Positions 7,125 through 13,403 of a stretch of DNA of 37,605 nt are shown one piece after another. The stretch covers positions 1 to 37,605 of the forward strand of contig JAFGAO010000168.1 in NCBI GenBank assembly GCA_016933615.1. The letters are read 5' to 3'. Source of the stretch: Acidobacteriota bacterium. Lineage in GTDB: Bacteria; Acidobacteriota; UBA6911. The notes beneath the pieces are model-generated. The model was given only the letters and a program-made list of their open reading frames with translations. It was not told the DNA's origin and searched no databases. The stretch's first letter is position 1. Every line of letters begins with the position of its first letter. The position numbers and the translations under genes are program-made.

Positions 7125-8507
7125 ATGAAAAAGGATGAGGGGAAAATCGATGGGAAGCCCGCACCCTGTCGAATCCTGATTGTCGACGACGAAGAGACGG
7201 CTCTCGACCGCATGAAGAGCCTCATGGAGAGAAAAGGATTCGAGGTCCTTACGGCCCCGACCGGGGAGCAGGCGCTCTATTTATTGGACCGACTGAAATT
7301 CGACCTGGTGCTCACCGATCTGGTCCTGGGCGGCATCGACGGCCTTTCAGTGCTCGCATATTCCAAAAAGGTATCCCAGGATACGGAAGTCGTTGTCATT
7401 ACCGGGTATGCTTCGGTGGATTCCGCAATCCAGGCGACCCGGAAGGGCGCGTTTCATTATCTGCAGAAGCCGATCCGTTCCGACGAACTGTACCACATCG
7501 TGGAACAGGCTCTCGAGAGGAGCCGTTTGAAGACGCGGGTCCGGGAACTGGAGCAGGAAGGCGCATTCCACTCCCCCGATATCATCGGGAATTCACCGAA
7601 GATACAGGCAATAAAATCAACCATTGACAGGATGAAGCAGTCGGAAGCGAATGTGCTCATAGTCGGAGAATCCGGTACAGGCAAGGAGCTTATCGCCCGG
7701 GCAATTCACAATCACAGCAGAAGAAGGGACAGGCGCTTCCTGGCTTTCAACTGCGCTTCCTTCGCGGATGAACTCCTGGCCAACGAACTTTTCGGCCATG
7801 AAAAGGACGCTTACACCGGAGCTTCAAAGACCACCCCGGGGCTCCTGGAAAGCGCGGACGGAGGCACGGTTTTTTTCGACGAAGTCGGAGACATGTCCCC
7901 CACCATGCAGGCTAAGATACTGCGGGTAGTCCAGGAAAAAGAGCTGTTCCGGGTGGGAAGTTCCAGCCCCATCCCGGTGGATATCCGAATTCTTTCCGCA
8001 ACGAACAAAGACCTGAAAAAATTGGTGGAAGCGGGGATTTTCCGCCAGGACCTGTATTTTCGCTTGAACGTGATCGCCATCCAGCTTCCGACACTGGAGC
8101 AGAGAAAGGAGGATATACCGCTTCTCGGCATGAACTGCCTTAAAAAAGCGGCCGGCCGGATGGAAAAACATTTCGACGGTTTTTCCGAAGAAGCGATGGG
8201 CCTTTTGATGAACTACAGCTTCCCGGGCAACATAAGGGAACTTGAGAATATCGTGGAACGGGCCGCCGCCCTCGCCCCCGGAAGCCGGATTGAAGCCCGG
8301 GATCTGCCCTCCGACCTGCGGGCCTTTGAAACCGTTGCCTTTCGCAAGGAAAAGGGCATGATGAAAACCCTTTCGGAAATCCAGCAAGACTATATCCAGT
8401 GGGTACTTTCCCGGGTGGGACATAATAAAACCCATGCGGCTAAAATTCTGGGAATCGACCGCGTGTCGCTGTATCGGAAATTGAAGCAGCAGGAATTTGA
8501 AGAATAA
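7125..8507 (+). CDS. Sigma54-dependent NtrC-type response regulator
   Basis: The protein has 460 residues from the ATG at 7125 (GGAAGGG site upstream); an in-frame ATG at 7092 is possible but has a weaker site. Residues 20-130 form a receiver with acceptor Asp65 (VLTDLVLGG) and the conserved Lys in YLQKPI. Residues 160-395 form the AAA+ domain: Walker A GESGTGKE at 181 and Walker B GTVFFDEVGD near 247. The sigma54-contact loop reads DAYTGA (228-233) instead of GAFTGA. The C-terminus (HAAKILGIDRVSLYRKLK) is a Fis-type helix-turn-helix. Activated by phosphorylation, such proteins drive open-complex formation at -24/-12 promoters. Palindromic sites and a matching promoter lie immediately downstream, and a histidine kinase and lone receiver belong to the same cluster, so it probably regulates the operon at 8.8-17.5 kb. 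Confidence 0.93.
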   Translation: MKKDEGKIDGKPAPCRILIVDDEETALDRMKSLMERKGFEVLTAPTGEQALYLLDRLKFDLVLTDLVLGGIDGLSVLAYSKKVSQDTEVVVITGYASVDSAIQATRKGAFHYLQKPIRSDELYHIVEQALERSRLKTRVRELEQEGAFHSPDIIGNSPKIQAIKSTIDRMKQSEANVLIVGESGTGKELIARAIHNHSRRRDRRFLAFNCASFADELLANELFGHEKDAYTGASKTTPGLLESADGGTVFFDEVGDMSPTMQAKILRVVQEKELFRVGSSSPIPVDIRILSATNKDLKKLVEAGIFRQDLYFRLNVIAIQLPTLEQRKEDIPLLGMNCLKKAAGRMEKHFDGFSEEAMGLLMNYSFPGNIRELENIVERAAALAPGSRIEARDLPSDLRAFETVAFRKEKGMMKTLSEIQQDYIQWVLSRVGHNKTHAAKILGIDRVSLYRKLKQQEFEE

Positions 8508-8513
8508 AGTAAT

Positions 8514-8540
8514 AATTTGCAACACTATCAGTTGCAAATT
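8514..8540. promoter_or_regulatory. Palindromic activator-binding site 1 (candidate enhancer)
   Basis: Perfect 10-bp inverted repeat aatttgcaac-N7-gttgcaaatt, starting 6 bp after the response regulator stop. Each arm carries a TTGCAA core. There is no following T-run, so it is unlikely to be a terminator. It is about 140 bp upstream of the -24/-12 promoter, a normal distance for a sigma54 enhancer. Confidence 0.65.
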
Positions 8541-8595
8541 GTTACATGCTTCCTGATCGATAAACACGGACTCTTTAATGAATCCCCGCTTTTGC

Positions 8596-8612
8596 TGTTG
8601 CACGATGCAACA
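8596..8612. promoter_or_regulatory. Palindromic activator-binding site 2 (candidate enhancer)
   Basis: The inverted repeat tgttgca-cga-tgcaaca shares the TTGCA/TGCAA core with the site at 8514-8540 and lies about 65 bp upstream of the -24 element. Two related palindromes upstream of a sigma54 promoter and beside an NtrC-type gene point to binding by that regulator. Confidence 0.6.
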
Positions 8613-8677
8613 CCTCGCTCCCAGGGGGAATTACCCTAAATACTTCTTTTCTTTATATAAATCCCTCCAGGCTTCTT

Positions 8678-8693
8678 TGGACCACCAATTGCA
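8678..8693 (+). promoter_or_regulatory. Sigma54 (-24/-12) promoter
   Basis: The sequence TGGACC-N5-TTGCA matches the consensus TGGCAC-N5-TTGC(A/T), with the invariant GG at 8679-8680 and GC at 8691-8692 separated by exactly 10 bp. Transcription would begin near 8704, giving a leader of about 118 nt before the Usp-like gene. Placement between an NtrC-type regulator gene and the co-directional operon supports the call. Confidence 0.75.
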
Positions 8694-8821
8694 TTCTTTT
8701 GAAGCCCATGGTCCTATTCTGCAGCAGCCAAGGATGCCGCGATCCGGAAGTCACCGATACCGGCGCCTTGGCCCGCATTTCGCGAAAAGATTCTCGGCAG
8801 ATGCGGATCAACGGAGATGCG

Positions 8822-9250
8822 ATGGTCAGGGAAAAGAAAATTCTGGTCCTGTGCGAGGACTGCAACATCCGGGAGGAAAGCGTTCTTTATTCCATAGAAC
8901 TGGCCCGAAGGCTGGAGATGCCGATTCTGCTCCTGATGCTGGTCCAGGAGGCGCTGCGTTCATCCTGTCCGGAAGAAGTCCTGGTTAAGGAATTTGTGGA
9001 GCCGATCCAGAAGGCGCGGATCAGGGTGTCGAAAGACATCCGGTACGGAGGGGACAAAGCGGCTGAGCTGCTGAAGTACCTGGCCGTGCATTCCGGCCTG
9101 GCAGTTATCGTCTGGGGCAGCGACGAGAGGATGATCGGGAAGCTCGGCGCGGGAAAAACCTGCCATTGGCTCGGCAAGCTCACAGGCATGCTCCCCTGCT
9201 CCATCGTATCGCCGGTACCTAGAACCAGGGGCATGAGAGCAGGCACTTAA
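8822..9250 (+). CDS. Universal stress protein-like (UspA fold)
   Basis: The protein has 142 residues from the ATG at 8822 (GGAG five bases upstream). A longer frame from 8699 would begin before the predicted sigma54 transcript start and is rejected. The N-terminus EKKILVLCEDCNIREESVLYSIELARRLEMPILLLML follows the Usp pattern of a first strand and amphipathic helix. VIVWGSDE and the C-terminal LPCSIVSPVP match the later strands. The usual ATP-binding GxxGxxxxxxGS(S/T) motif is degenerate (GSDERMIGKLGAGKTCHW), so nucleotide binding is uncertain. It is the first gene of the predicted sigma54 operon, 24 nt ahead of the cytidylate-kinase-like gene. Confidence 0.8.
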   Translation: MVREKKILVLCEDCNIREESVLYSIELARRLEMPILLLMLVQEALRSSCPEEVLVKEFVEPIQKARIRVSKDIRYGGDKAAELLKYLAVHSGLAVIVWGSDERMIGKLGAGKTCHWLGKLTGMLPCSIVSPVPRTRGMRAGT

Positions 9251-9274
9251 AGAAAAAAAGGAGGATGGACTCCT

Positions 9275-10786
9275 ATGCAAATTATCTGCGTTTCCCGCGG
9301 CAGTTTCGGATACGGTAACGAACTGGCCGTGAAACTGGCGCAAAAATTGGGATACGACTGCATCGCCCGCGAAACCCTCACCGACGGGGCGACGGATCGG
9401 GGAATTCCCGTGGGCAAAATCGAATCGGCCGTTCTCAAGCGCCATCCCATCACCGAGGCTTTGGCCCTGCAGATGGAATTGATGAAGGCCTTCATATGCG
9501 AGCAGATATGCGGGCGCGCCCTGGAGAAGAGCGTAGTCTATCATGGAAGAACCGGCCACCTGGTCCTGCCCGGTATCAGCCATGTTCTAAGGATCCGGGC
9601 CATCGCCAACGACGAAGAGCGCATCAAGATGACCCTGCGGCGGATGCCGAACCTGACGCGGGAAAAGGCCAAGCGATACAACGACCAGGTCGATGAAGAC
9701 CGCCGCCGATGGGTTCGCACCCTGTACAACGCCGACTGGGAAGACCCCTCACTGTACGATGTTACAATCAACTTCCTGAATATGACGGCCGAGAATTCCG
9801 CATCCGCGCTGGTTTCCATAGCCCAGCTTCCGGAATTCAAGGCGACGCCCGCCTCGATGCAGGCCGTGCAGGACAGGCTCCTCGCTTCCCGCTGCCGGTT
9901 AGCCATAGGGAGGGACGACCGAACCCGGGAGATCGGCGTGACGGTGAAGGCGGACCACGGGAATGTCGCCGTCACTTATCTTCCGCGCCAGTCGAAAGAA
10001 GCCGCCTTTATTCCGGAGGTGCTGGGAAAAATTGACGGCATCCAGTCCATTGTCTGCACCGTTGCGACCACCAATATCCTTTACATCCAGGAAAGTTTCG
10101 ATCCCGACGCGCCTTCGCTGGAACAGGTCATCCAGGTGGCGGAAAAGTGGAACGCTTCCATCGAACTGATCCGTTTGCTTGAAGGAAAAGGAGCGGCGGC
10201 TCCTGAAGCCGTCACTGCGCCGGCTGCGGCGTCATCGGGTCGAGCCGCGGATGGAGGCATTCTGGACGACGCCTCGCCGGCATTGTCCCATGAGGGGCAT
10301 CCCGACGGCGTGGCTAAAACCTTCGACAAGCTGATTCAAGTGGGGCGGGCCAACACGGTCCGAACGATTCCGGGGGGGGCGCAGAAACTTCTTTCCAGCC
10401 TGAACCGGTCCGAGCAAAACAGCCTGGTGGTGGTCGGGGATGTTTTCCTGGCCAGAGAGATGTCGGTCCGGAAGCGCATGAGGCGGGATCTCATCAGTTT
10501 TCTGGCCGACCATTTAAAAATTCCCGTCATCAGCACGGAGGATCTCAAGGGCCAGTATCTCTTCGGAACCAAACAGTGGCTTCATATGGCCCTCTGCGCT
10601 GTCGCGACTGTCGCGGTCTACCTGGCTGTTTTCTACAATCAGGAGGCCGTTCTTCAATTCACATCGGCGCCCGGCACCGGGCGCCGGGTGCTGTCGGCCG
10701 CTCTGGTAGCGCTTTTTGTCCCGATAGTGGCCTGGATTTACGGCAGTTTTTCCCATTACGTTCTGAAGCTCATAAAGCTGGAGTAG
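9275..10786 (+). CDS. Cytidylate-kinase-like protein with BON-like and C-terminal membrane regions
   Basis: The protein has 503 residues with a good AAAGGAGG site. Residues 1-190 match the Cytidylate_kin2 family (ICVSRGSFGYGNELAVKLAQKLGY near the start); like that family it lacks a standard GxxGxGK[ST] P-loop. Residues about 210-285 resemble a BON domain (TVKADHGNVAVTYLP...IDGIQSIVC). Residues about 290-345 form an Ala-rich linker. Residues about 345-430 look like a degenerate Usp fold (NSLVVVGDVFLAREM...LKIPVISTEDLK). Two hydrophobic segments at about 434-453 and 472-492 anchor the C-terminus in the membrane. I infer a membrane-tethered nucleotide-binding or kinase-like sensor acting with the TauE/SafE permease encoded next; kinase activity is not assured. 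Confidence 0.8.
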   Translation: MQIICVSRGSFGYGNELAVKLAQKLGYDCIARETLTDGATDRGIPVGKIESAVLKRHPITEALALQMELMKAFICEQICGRALEKSVVYHGRTGHLVLPGISHVLRIRAIANDEERIKMTLRRMPNLTREKAKRYNDQVDEDRRRWVRTLYNADWEDPSLYDVTINFLNMTAENSASALVSIAQLPEFKATPASMQAVQDRLLASRCRLAIGRDDRTREIGVTVKADHGNVAVTYLPRQSKEAAFIPEVLGKIDGIQSIVCTVATTNILYIQESFDPDAPSLEQVIQVAEKWNASIELIRLLEGKGAAAPEAVTAPAAASSGRAADGGILDDASPALSHEGHPDGVAKTFDKLIQVGRANTVRTIPGGAQKLLSSLNRSEQNSLVVVGDVFLAREMSVRKRMRRDLISFLADHLKIPVISTEDLKGQYLFGTKQWLHMALCAVATVAVYLAVFYNQEAVLQFTSAPGTGRRVLSAALVALFVPIVAWIYGSFSHYVLKLIKLE

Positions 10787-10845
10787 TCCGGATCCGGCAG
10801 TGTTCATGGGAAAACGGATAGGGTGAATGCGGGAAGGATGAATAT

Positions 10846-11958
10846 ATGAACGAAATACTCGGGCATCAATTCATAGAAATGACGTGGTCCATCGCTCTGC
10901 AGGTCATGTTCCTCGGGTTCATCGGGGGGATGCTGAGCGGATTCATCGGCTCCGGAGGCGCGTTCTTCATGACTCCGGGGATGATGAACCTCGGGGTGGT
11001 GGGGAATGTGGCCGTGGCCAGCAACATCACGCATAAATTCGGGAAGGCCCTGATAGGATCCAGGAAGCACGCGGAACTGGGGAATGTCGACAAGAAGCTC
11101 TCCGTTTTCATGGCCATAACCGGGGCCATAGGAATTCAGCTTGCCGCATGGCTCATGGACCTTATGTCGGGCGGGGGGGATGCGCAGGAGGGCGGAGCCG
11201 GAGTCGACCTTTATATCAGCATCGTGTTCGTCGTCGTGCTTTCGATGGTGTCGCTCTCCATGCTGAAGGATATTATGAACACCCGCAGCGGGAACGGCAG
11301 CGGGCCCTCCACAAAGATTGTGGATTTTCTGAGCAGATTCAATCTTCACCCCATAATCCACTTCCAGGTGGCCGACGTCCGAGTCTCCCTGTGGGTGGTT
11401 CTGTTCTGCGGGTTGGCGACGGGGTACCTGGCCGGAACCATCGGCGTCGGGGGTTTCATAGGCGTTCCCGCCATGATTTATGTTTTCGGGGTTTCCGCTT
11501 CGGTGGCGGCCGGGAGCGAACTGTTCCTGGCGCAATTCAACGGGGCCTTCGGAGCGCTGACCTATGCATTCAAAGGCATGGTGGACCTGCGCCTGGTCCT
11601 GCTGCTTTTTTCCGGATCCCTTTTCGGCATTTATATCGGGGCCTACGGGACAAAGGTCGTAAAGGAGATCTTCATCCGCATGGTTACGGCCCTGATTATC
11701 CTTCTGTGCGTTCTGAGCAGGCTGGTCAATATCCCCACCTACCTGCAGCAGCTCGGATATCTCGATATGGATCCTTCCTATAATCCCTATTTCAACCTGG
11801 CGAGCAAGGCGTTGTTGTATGCCAGCGGGATAACGGGCGGGGCCCTGATCCTTTTCTTCGTACTGAAAGCCTATTTCCAGCGCAGGAAGATCCAGACAAG
11901 CCTGACGACGGGCGTTTCTTCCAAACAATCCGGGCCGATACCAGAGTCTTCCGTTTGA
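10846..11958 (+). CDS. TauE/SafE family permease
   Basis: The protein has 370 residues from the ATG at 10846 (GGAAGGA upstream). It has eight or nine hydrophobic helices and the two internally related family motifs: GFIGGMLSGFIGSGGAFFMTP near residue 25 and ATGYLAGTIGVGGFIGVPAM near residue 190. TauE/SafE proteins export or import small organic or sulfur anions such as sulfite, sulfoacetate or taurine; the substrate cannot be read from sequence. Residues 105-160 form a long soluble loop with GGGDAQEGG. The gene lies inside the predicted sigma54 operon, 59 nt after the kinase-like gene and 15 nt before the 328-residue protein gene, so the cluster probably regulates or energises this permease. 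Confidence 0.9.
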   Translation: MNEILGHQFIEMTWSIALQVMFLGFIGGMLSGFIGSGGAFFMTPGMMNLGVVGNVAVASNITHKFGKALIGSRKHAELGNVDKKLSVFMAITGAIGIQLAAWLMDLMSGGGDAQEGGAGVDLYISIVFVVVLSMVSLSMLKDIMNTRSGNGSGPSTKIVDFLSRFNLHPIIHFQVADVRVSLWVVLFCGLATGYLAGTIGVGGFIGVPAMIYVFGVSASVAAGSELFLAQFNGAFGALTYAFKGMVDLRLVLLLFSGSLFGIYIGAYGTKVVKEIFIRMVTALIILLCVLSRLVNIPTYLQQLGYLDMDPSYNPYFNLASKALLYASGITGGALILFFVLKAYFQRRKIQTSLTTGVSSKQSGPIPESSV

Positions 11959-11973
11959 AAAGGAGGGGGGGCC

Positions 11974-12960
11974 ATGGCTGGAATTCTTGAAAAAATAGGC
12001 GGCGGCGCTCGAATCCGTAACGCCCGGACGGAACTTCTCCTGCAATTCCTGAGATTCCGGAAATTTCTGGAGAATATGAAGGAAATGATCCGCATCATCG
12101 AGGATGGAAAGGACAAGCTCGGGGAGGAATACATTTTCGACAGGCATTATGTCCTGTCTCTGGTCGACGGCGTCCTGGAAAACGCCGCCATGATGGCGTT
12201 CGACGCATCCGTCCTGGCCCCGGCCGCCGGACGGAACGTATATCGCCGGCTCGATGCGCAAAGGAAATTCGCACGGGAGGAGTTTCTTCAATCCCCCGGC
12301 ATCATGCGCATGGAACATTTTCCCCTTTCGGCCGCCCATAAGGATAAAGACCCGGAGACGCTGCTTCTGTCGGCGGTAGTGAACTGGTTTACGGGCCCGC
12401 TGGAGCGGGGCTCGCCGTCCGTCATGGATTTTATCCGAACCGCGGCCGATGCCGTAATCGGCAATTGCGGGAAAGACGAACCGGTCGAAAATGCGGGCTC
12501 ATACTCCGGGAAAGTGAAATTGAGCGGCGGCGGCCTGCTGCAAACCTTCGATATAAACGGGATCGCACCGGCGGGAGGCAAGGGCTTCGTATCTCCGGGG
12601 GATATCCCGTGCCGCCCTTTCGGCCTGATGCGTTTGGGATCCGTTGAAAATCCCGTTTCGGCAGGAATTTCCGCAACGGAATCGGGAATCGAACGCCGGA
12701 TGATCTTCGACCGGGAATCGATCAGCCTAGGATTGCGCTGCAATGAAGGAAAAATCCATCTCGAAGCGACGCTTTCCGGAGACGTTGCCTCCGACTATAT
12801 TTTTCTGTATTTCCGGAAACCCTTCGATTCCAGGCACGAACTTTCCCGCGGATTTCAGGTGGAAGAAACCGGGGAGGGAATTTTAGCCTGGTATCGGGAT
12901 GTCCCGACCGACGACCTTGAGAAACAGCTGGTTCGACTGGGTTCCATTCTGCTTCGTTGA
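11974..12960 (+). CDS. Uncharacterised protein sharing terminal domains with the adjacent ATP-grasp protein
   Basis: The protein has 328 residues, an excellent AAAAGGAGGGGGG ribosome binding site, no signal peptide and no membrane segment. I do not recognise a named family. Residues about 18-105 are helical (LRFRKFLENMKEMIRI...YIFDRHYVLSLVDGVLENA) and align by eye with residues 20-95 of the ATP-grasp protein encoded two genes downstream. Residues about 240-326 (MIFDRES...YIFLYFRK...GILAWYRDVPTDD...LVRLGSIL) align with residues 690-793 of the same protein. The nucleotide and phosphohistidine domains are missing from this copy. I infer a non-catalytic paralogue that may pair with or compete with the phosphotransferase. 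Confidence 0.75.
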   Translation: MAGILEKIGGGARIRNARTELLLQFLRFRKFLENMKEMIRIIEDGKDKLGEEYIFDRHYVLSLVDGVLENAAMMAFDASVLAPAAGRNVYRRLDAQRKFAREEFLQSPGIMRMEHFPLSAAHKDKDPETLLLSAVVNWFTGPLERGSPSVMDFIRTAADAVIGNCGKDEPVENAGSYSGKVKLSGGGLLQTFDINGIAPAGGKGFVSPGDIPCRPFGLMRLGSVENPVSAGISATESGIERRMIFDRESISLGLRCNEGKIHLEATLSGDVASDYIFLYFRKPFDSRHELSRGFQVEETGEGILAWYRDVPTDDLEKQLVRLGSILLR

Positions 12961-13001
12961 GCCGGGCCGCCAGTCGGTTTACAGATAAGGATAGGTATCC
13001 C

Positions 13002-13379
13002 ATGAACAGAAACCTGCGGATCATGGTTATCGACGACGAGAATATCGTGGGCAAAAGGCTGAAACCGGCCCTGGAAAAAGACGGCGACATCGTCGAGGCC
13101 TTTACCGATGCCAGGAAAGCGCTGGAGCGTTTCAGCGAACAACAGTTCGATATCGTTGTGTCCGATATCCGGATGGACGATATCGACGGGCTCGAGGTCC
13201 TCGAACAGGTCCTGGCGCGTTCCGAAAAAACCAAAGTCATAATCATCACCGGGTACGCCACTGTTGAGGTCGCTCAAGAGGCATTGGTCAAGGGAGCTTT
13301 CGATTTCATCGCCAAACCTTTCAAGCCGAACGATCTTCGATCCATCATCGACAAGGCCGCCAAGGAACTGGACAAATGA
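13002..13379 (+). CDS. Single-domain CheY-like response regulator
   Basis: The protein has 125 residues from the ATG at 13002, with a GGATAGGT site; an in-frame GTG-type start at 12957 would overlap the previous gene and is less likely. It contains only a receiver domain: acidic pair in VIDDENIVG, phospho-acceptor Asp55 in VVSDIRMDD, Thr in IITGYATVE and Lys in FIAKPFKP. With no output domain it would act by protein contact or as a phosphate sink for the cluster's histidine kinase. It sits 24 nt before the ATP-grasp protein gene, so a direct interaction with that protein is a reasonable inference. Confidence 0.92.
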   Translation: MNRNLRIMVIDDENIVGKRLKPALEKDGDIVEAFTDARKALERFSEQQFDIVVSDIRMDDIDGLEVLEQVLARSEKTKVIIITGYATVEVAQEALVKGAFDFIAKPFKPNDLRSIIDKAAKELDK

Positions 13380-13403
13380 AATTCCGGGAAAGGGGGCGGA
13401 CTC

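Noticed and set aside
5533-7164. A 543-codon minus-strand frame across the MATE gene
   Set aside because: The composition is low-complexity (Arg, Gly, Pro, His rich) and it lies opposite a clear membrane transporter.
7806-7823. DAYTGA instead of GAFTGA in the sigma54-contact loop as a sign of lost activator function
   Set aside because: The Thr-Gly-Ala core is kept, aromatic exchange is tolerated, and I recall similar loops in other deltaproteobacterial activators; not strong evidence of inactivity.
8699-8821. Longer start for the Usp-like gene at 8699
   Set aside because: It would begin before the predicted sigma54 transcription start and adds residues unrelated to the Usp fold.
10804-12339. 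A 511-codon minus-strand frame across the TauE/SafE gene
   Set aside because: It is antisense to a well-supported permease and has no domain or start signal.
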